Of a DNA stretch of 64,000 bases, positions 58,390 through 64,000 are shown in pieces. The notes beneath the pieces are model-generated. The model was not told the DNA's origin, searched no databases, and worked only from the letters and a program-made list of their open reading frames with translations. The DNA comes from Erodium maritimum (taxonomy: Eukaryota > Streptophyta > Magnoliopsida > Geraniales > Geraniaceae). The DNA lies in contig OY997590.1 of assembly GCA_963921825.1 (NCBI GenBank), positions 59,572,012 through 59,636,011 of the forward strand, written 5' to 3'. Made by a program: the position numbers and the translations under genes. The first letter of the stretch is position 1; each line of letters starts with the position of its first letter.

Positions 58390-59234
58390 GCTATTTTCCA
58401 ACCCTCGCCTGATCATCTCTGGGTTCAGCCGACCCCCTCTTCACTCCCCCAGCTCTTGCTCGAGCTCCTACTTCAATGTTAGTTCTATCTCTGTCCCCAT
58501 CCAGGTCTTGGTGTTCAGTTTCCTGGCACCAAGTTCTTCCAACCCGGGTCCACCCTTCGGGTCTGGCTAATACCCCGAGGACTTGTACCATTAGGTACAA
58601 TACTCAAGGATACGGATTGTTGAGACCCCTACGGTCCTCAATCGGTCGCGTATGGACTGGCGTCTCGCTCTCGCAAAAACTCCAGCATAAATGAGTCGAA
58701 TTGTGGGGTACCAACCACCTCTCGGTCACCCTCAGTGATTTTGTGGCCGATCAATCCACAATAAAAAAAGAACAAGGGTAGCTTGGTATAGGTGAGCGAG
58801 ACACAAATCGGGTCAAGAAATTCCCAAAAGCGGAGCAGTAGTTGACGGTGCAGGGTACGCTCCATCAGGTGCCAGAAACGGACCTTCACCGCCCACCCAC
58901 CCCCCAATAGAGGCCCCACTGGTCGCACGGAACAGCGATGCACAACTCAAAGTAGAGTCGATCGTCTCACCCGTTGCTTGGGTCCGTATCAATGGAGGAA
59001 GGTCGTAAGCATGAACATAAAGTTGAAGTCGGTCCAAGGTCAGGGGCTCCCTAGGCAACAAGTCCAAATCCCCTAGCAGAAGCGACCGCCCATCAAGGCT
59101 CGTTCCCCCGGACCCAAGCACGGGCCTCCTCTGATTCAAAGTAGAACCCGAAGACGTCGGGGACAATGTCCTTGATCACCAAGCCCTCAGGCGACTTCTC
59201 CTAAGCTTTGGTGATGATCCGAAGGAAGACCTCC
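58390..59234 (-). pseudogene. LINE F ORF1 remnant (DUF4283 plus zinc knuckle), cut by gypsy element
   Basis: Minus-strand pieces in order: RLQLYVHAYDLPPLIRTQATGETI (about 59050-58980), SIGGWVGG, VKVRFWHLMERTLHRQLLLR (near 58880-58820), then ICVSLTYTKLPLFFFYCGLIGHKI (58800-58730). This is the end of the DUF4283 domain and its zinc knuckle, with one expected Cys replaced by Phe. A frame change separates the pieces. The 5' part is absent because the gypsy LTR starts at 59235. Confidence 0.65.
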
Positions 59235-62114
59235 TGTCACGCCCCAAATTTAGTAGAACCGAACTCGGAACACGAACGTTTAAAACAATAAAACATTTTC
59301 AGACATTTTAAATAAATCACTTAAAAACCATCAAGTAGTTAATCAAAATAATTATTTACAACTCAAAAGCACGTCCCAACAAGCGGACAAAAAGCAGGGC
59401 ATACGTCGCTAGACTCAAAAGTAAACCCGGACTCCCGCTCCTAGCTCTTCAAGCTTCGGAAGCTCACCTAGTCTGTTCCGCGACCAGTACCTGTAGGAAA
59501 AGCAGCTAGGGGTGAGCGTTCGCTCACCACCACGGATAACAGACTGACTACGGCATACTTAGCAGACAATGCCGGTAACACCAACACCAAACCCACACCT
59601 GGGACTACTATCCCCAAACTCGAGTAACCCGACTGACACACAAACCGTCACTTTCCTCAACCTACTCAACACTCGGACACGTAATATAGACCCGACACAA
59701 CGATTGACGACTTCCTCCGAAGACACGACAGATAACCACGCAACACCCAAGATCACTAAGGATCGCACACTAAACAAGATCACAAAGGATCGCACTCCAA
59801 CTGCTCAGTAACCCCCACGCCCTTTACCGATCCCTGTCAGGCCAGGCGGTCGACCTGTGGCACTTTTCCCGACACAAAGTCGGATCAGGCTGTCAACCTG
59901 TCACCCCAACCCACGCACGCGCGGCCAGGACCCCTTTCCTCACGGGCGGGCCCCCTACCCCGTCTGAACATGCAGACGCGTGCGATCACAGGACCCCCGT
60001 TATTATGAAGCGGGCCCCCAACCTCAGGTAACCACAATCACAATCACAAACAAAGTTCAACAAACAGCAACAACACCGGTTTGACACTCCACAGGCACTC
60101 ATGGCCACCCAAGACACCAACGGTAAAACACGGGTTCAACAACCCCACGGGCACTCAAGGCCACCCAAAACACCAACGGTAGAACACGGGTTCAAAAACC
60201 CCACGGGCACTCAAGGCCACCCTAAACACCAACGGTAGAACACGGGTTCAACAACCCCATGGGCACTCATGGCCACCCAAGACACCAAAAGTAAAGACAC
60301 GGGTTCTACAACCCCACGGGCACTCATGGCCACCCAAGACACCAACAGTAAAGGCACGGGCTCTCATGGCCACCCAAGACACAGCAGTAAAATACGGGCT
60401 CTCATGGCCACCCAAGACACAGCAGTAAAATACGGTCTCTCATGGCCACCCAAGACACAAATTAAACAATCAACCTCCGGGCCTAACCAGATGCCTCCAG
60501 TAATTCTAATATCGAAAGTTCACTGCTCCTACGACACTACTAAGTGTCACATGCATTTCTATTGTTCGATACGTTCCCGTATCATACGACACCACCCGGT
60601 GTCGCCTGCCTTTCTAATATTCGATAAACTTACTTAACCCACGACACCCAAGTGTCACATGCATTTCTGATGTTAACTTTCCCTAGTCAGGGCCGAGATC
60701 CGGCTACTTTTCCCCACATCGTATGCCTTCTCCAAAAGCGCACAAACAAGCTCTGGCGTGATCCCGATCACTCGCCTAGCTTTCCCTTTCCTCTGTCTGC
60801 GGCACGATCTAATAAGAACACAATTTTAAATACTTTTAAGCTTGCAGGCATAAACTGAATTTTAATAAAATTGACGCCCAAAAGTAACCCCGACAATGTC
60901 GATCACTTCCAAACTTCCCAATTACTCGACATTGTCGATAATGGACCCGGAAAAGCCCGATTCGCCCGACATGGCGAATCTGCCCGGGTTTTGAAAACGC
61001 CCTTCCGGGGCTCCGAAAATTCCTGTTTTCGTTTCTACGGTCTTAAAATAATTCAAGGGTTCCTATGCACTCGGCGGAATCAATTTCCGACTTCCGAGTC
61101 ATTTAATTTGCGTTTAAAGTTTCTAAACCCGTCAATTACAACTTTCACAATTTAATTCCAAAATTCGTTCCGGGTGTGGATTAACGACTTGGGGATCGTC
61201 CTAAACCACCCGAACATGAAAAACTCGAGGCCCGAAAACGTGGGCCCCACACGACCACATCAGAAAACATTTCTTTTCGCCCCAAAACGTTCCTAACGAA
61301 CCCCAAACCTCAACCCAACCTTAATCAAACCATTTAAACTCAAACCCTAACATTCAAACGTTCCAAAATGAAAATCGGTTAGGTGCTCACCGTAGAGAAT
61401 GACGGTGTGAACTCGATTCCTTGATCGTTGAGACGATCCACCGGTTTGATCGACGGGAAAAGTTACAAAACCACGACCCTTCTTCTCCTTTTCTCCCTTT
61501 CTTCTTTCCTCTCTCCACTTTCTCTCTCCACTTCTTCCTTTTTTGAGAATGGCCGAACACTTCTCCAACTATTCATCTTTATTTTGTTTTAAAAAAAACA
61601 AAACTATCCTTTAATTACAAAACTAGCATCCATGTCTCATCTTTTGTTTTGTTCAAGAAACCTAACACCGCCACATAATTGACATGTGGCAAGTGGGTCC
61701 CACACCTTTTGGAAAATATCTTCTAGATATTTTTCAGTCAGATTCGCTAAATTCGGTCGTCTCGGGCCACGAACGGGCACTTTTTCCAAGAAATTACGAA
61801 ACTTCACGGGCTACAAGGAAACGGCTCAACTAAGACCGCTGTGACGACGGCTAAGCTTTTTGGATCCAAAACGGACCTCGAACAGACCAAAACGTCGCTC
61901 GGTTGACTTTTCCAACAAAAAGTCAACCTTTCCCAAATTGGTCATAAAGTTGCCCTGAGTCCCGCGGAACTCACTTTGGTCGATATCGGGGTCAACTTAA
62001 GTCCGGTATGACCCTCGGGGTCAAATTTAGGTTTATTTAAGTGTCTGTCCAAATTTTTTAAATTTTCCTGTTTTTCGCCGATTTGACTAGCGTTGACCGG
62101 GAGTGGTTCTTACA
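59235..62114 (-). repeat. Gypsy 3' LTR, 2880 bp
   Basis: In plus orientation it runs TGTCACGCCCC...GTGGTTCTTACA, so the element reads TGTAAG...GCGTGACA on the minus strand. It is the most complete LTR of this family here and the reference for the pieces at 1750-3482 and 35831-36028. It contains a 56-bp tandem array. Open frames inside follow repeats. Confidence 0.9.
60090..60465. repeat. Tandem array, about 56-bp unit, short version
   Basis: The same unit as at 1760-2475 (ggccaccc motif at 60103, 60158, 60214 and 60270). There are about five near-full units, then shortened ones of about 40 bp. Confidence 0.9.
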
Positions 62115-64000
62115 ATCTACCCCCCTTAAAGGAATTTCGTCCGCGAAATTGAAAACAGACGTACCTCGGGAGTCGAAAAAATCGGGGTACTTCGCGCGAA
62201 CCTCGTCCTCGCGCTCCCAAGTCAACTCAGCCTCGTGGTGCCGCCACTGCACCCGTTCTAAGCGGATAACCTTTCCGCGCAGGACCTGCTCCCGCGGATC
62301 CATTTCCCAAACCAATTTCTCCTTATACGAGACATCATCCGTTACCTCGACATCTGCCCACTCAATGACATTCGAGGGGTCCGCAAATACTTCTGCAACT
62401 GGGAAACGTGGATATTCCCATGCTGCGGCGGCAGTGCAATTCGGTATGCAACTGCTCCCCCTCTACTCAAGACCTCGAAAGGCTCGATACACCGCGGGGC
62501 TAACCCGCCTCCGCCGCGGTTGAAACGCACCAGTCCACCTTTCGGACTCACCTTCAGGGATACATGGTCACCGACTGCTGACTCGAGAGGTCGGCGCTGT
62601 CTATCAGCATAGCTCCTGCTGACTCAGTGCGGTCTTCAACCGCTCACGCTTCGGCACGACCGACTCAGCTGTCTCTCGATCCAGTTCTAGACCTAGTAAA
62701 CCCTCATTCCTCACTTCTGTCCAGCACACGGGCGATCGACACGACCTACCTTACACGCTTCGAACGGTGCCATCTTGATACTGGCCTGAAAGCTGTTGTT
62801 GTAGGCGAACTCGGCTAATCGCTCACGAAATCCATCGTGACGTGCCCCCATTTCCACTGTACAACCCGTAGTGGTTACAATAATCCAGCGGGACGCTGTT
62901 GTTCGGCTCTCACCTGCCGACGAGTGATGCACCGCGATACTAACTCCACGGCCGCTCTCCGCATCCCGTTCCACTAGACATGCCACCAGATGTCGCGCTC
63001 CTCTTAGTGCTACCCACGTGCACTGTCAGACGCGAAACTTGCGACTCTCGCAACTCGTCGCCTCCACCGTTACGCGGTATGAACAAACCTCCGCGACACC
63101 GTAACTCCCAATTAGCACGACGATCCTAGCCCTCAGCGTCAACACCACTGGCAACTCTCTCCCGGATCTCTGCCGTCTCGACATCCACCGACTGTGCTTC
63201 TATCCCCCGGCCAAGTCGGGTGGGCTGAGTAACCAAGAAGCACATGGCCACGCCGCCAGTAACCTCTTCTAGCTCCAACCCGAGCGTGCCCAACTCTCTC
63301 AGCATGCCCCACTCTCGGATTGAGATGTTAGCAGGACACGGCATCGGCTTCCTACTCAGGGCGTCGGCAATCACATTCGCCTTACCCGAATGGTATAGTA
63401 GCTCAAAGTCGTACTCCTCAAGTAGTTCCATCCATCGCCGCTGGCGGTTGTTCAGATCTCGTAGGGAAAAAGATGCACTTAAGGCTCTTATGATCCGAGA
63501 ACACCCGAAATCGCTCGCCATACAGATAATACCTCAAGCCTTTCAGCGCGAACATTACTGCTGCTAATTCCGGGTCATGGGTAGGATAGTTGCGCTCGTG
63601 CGTCTTCCACCGCCTGGAGCCACAAGCAACAACTCTACCCAACTGCATCAGTACGCAACCCAGTCCTTCCCAGGACGTGTCACAATAGACCTCATACCCG
63701 ACCCCGCGCTCTGGCACTATCCACACTAGAGCGGTAGTCAGACGAGCCTTCAGCTCCGTGAACGCACGTTCACAAACCTCTGTCCACACAAACCCGACTC
63801 CCTTGCGTGTCAAAAGAGTCATAGGCGCGGCTAGACGCGCAAAGTCCTGGACCAACCGCCGATAATATCCTGCCAGCCCCAAGAAGCTGCGGATCTCGAA
63901 GACGCTCGTGGGCCGCGCCCACTTCAAAACCGCGTCAATCTTCGCCGGATCGACCAAAATACCGTCACGGGACACAACGTGACCGAGGAATCCCACCTCA

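Larger units (their letters stand above)
59235..64000 (-). mobile_element. Ty3/gypsy retrotransposon, minus strand, running off the right edge
   Basis: The 3' LTR (59235-62114) is followed by a purine tract (inverse of atctaccccccttaaagg, 62115-62132) and the end of pol. Parts from the right edge inward: reverse transcriptase end (64000-63700, [22 protein letters not shown]), RNase H (63680-63420, [15 protein letters not shown]), integrase region (about 62990-62710, ERLAEFAYNNSFQ) and an integrase C-terminal/chromodomain-type tail (62550-62120). This matches the chromovirus branch of plant Ty3/gypsy, of Tekay/Del type, by pattern recall. It is broken in several places. The other LTR and gag are outside the window. 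Confidence 0.85.

Noticed and set aside
60060-60470. Possible CRISPR-like array
   Set aside because: The units are contiguous tandem repeats without unique spacers, inside a plant LTR.

Overview
This window is nuclear DNA of a flowering plant. It holds two intron-bearing host genes with plant-type products: an RGG-tailed caprin-like protein and a calmodulin-domain glutamate decarboxylase. Almost everything else is plant-type transposable elements: Ty3/gypsy LTR pieces ending GGGGCGTGACA, a Ty1/copia element with an initiator-Met primer site, LINEs with a DUF4283-type ORF1, and PIF/Harbinger DNA transposons with a Myb/trihelix ORF1. I cannot name the species; a eudicot seems likely but is not proven.

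Layout. 1-3482: two gypsy LTR pieces in opposite orientation, one with a tandem array of about 56-bp units. 3483-7398: two PIF/Harbinger elements joined head to head through one shared TAA. 7444-12535: a gypsy LTR, primer site and decayed internal region containing half of an initiator tRNA-Met. 12540-14775: a third PIF/Harbinger copy with two broken ORF1-type genes. 14779-16584: AT-rich DNA with a perfect 41-bp hairpin and a small inverted-repeat element. 16585-26260: LINE fragments and a decayed LTR-type unit. 26660-27307: a hAT-like MITE.

27588-29338 is the four-exon caprin-like gene (395 aa, plus strand). 30110-45262 is a nest of elements: a PIF/Harbinger 3' end split by a LINE, the LINE split by a copia element, and the copia element carrying a foreign block between 437-bp direct repeats. 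45533-47296 is the five-exon glutamate decarboxylase gene (486 aa, minus strand). Just upstream of it lies a GC-rich LINE copy with one long open ORF1. 51551-53580 is a PIF/Harbinger copy with a decayed transposase. 53850-56700 is a LINE remnant split by a copia solo LTR with a perfect 5-bp target duplication. 56811-56966 folds into a miRNA-precursor-like hairpin. 58390-59234 is a LINE ORF1 remnant cut by a gypsy element that runs off the right edge.

The two host genes belong to different processes and I see no functional link between them. I did not find a clear previously undescribed system. The best candidates for a second look are the hairpin at 56811-56966, the half tRNA at 11727-11772, the long open ORF1 beside the glutamate decarboxylase promoter, and the repeat-bounded foreign block in the copia element.
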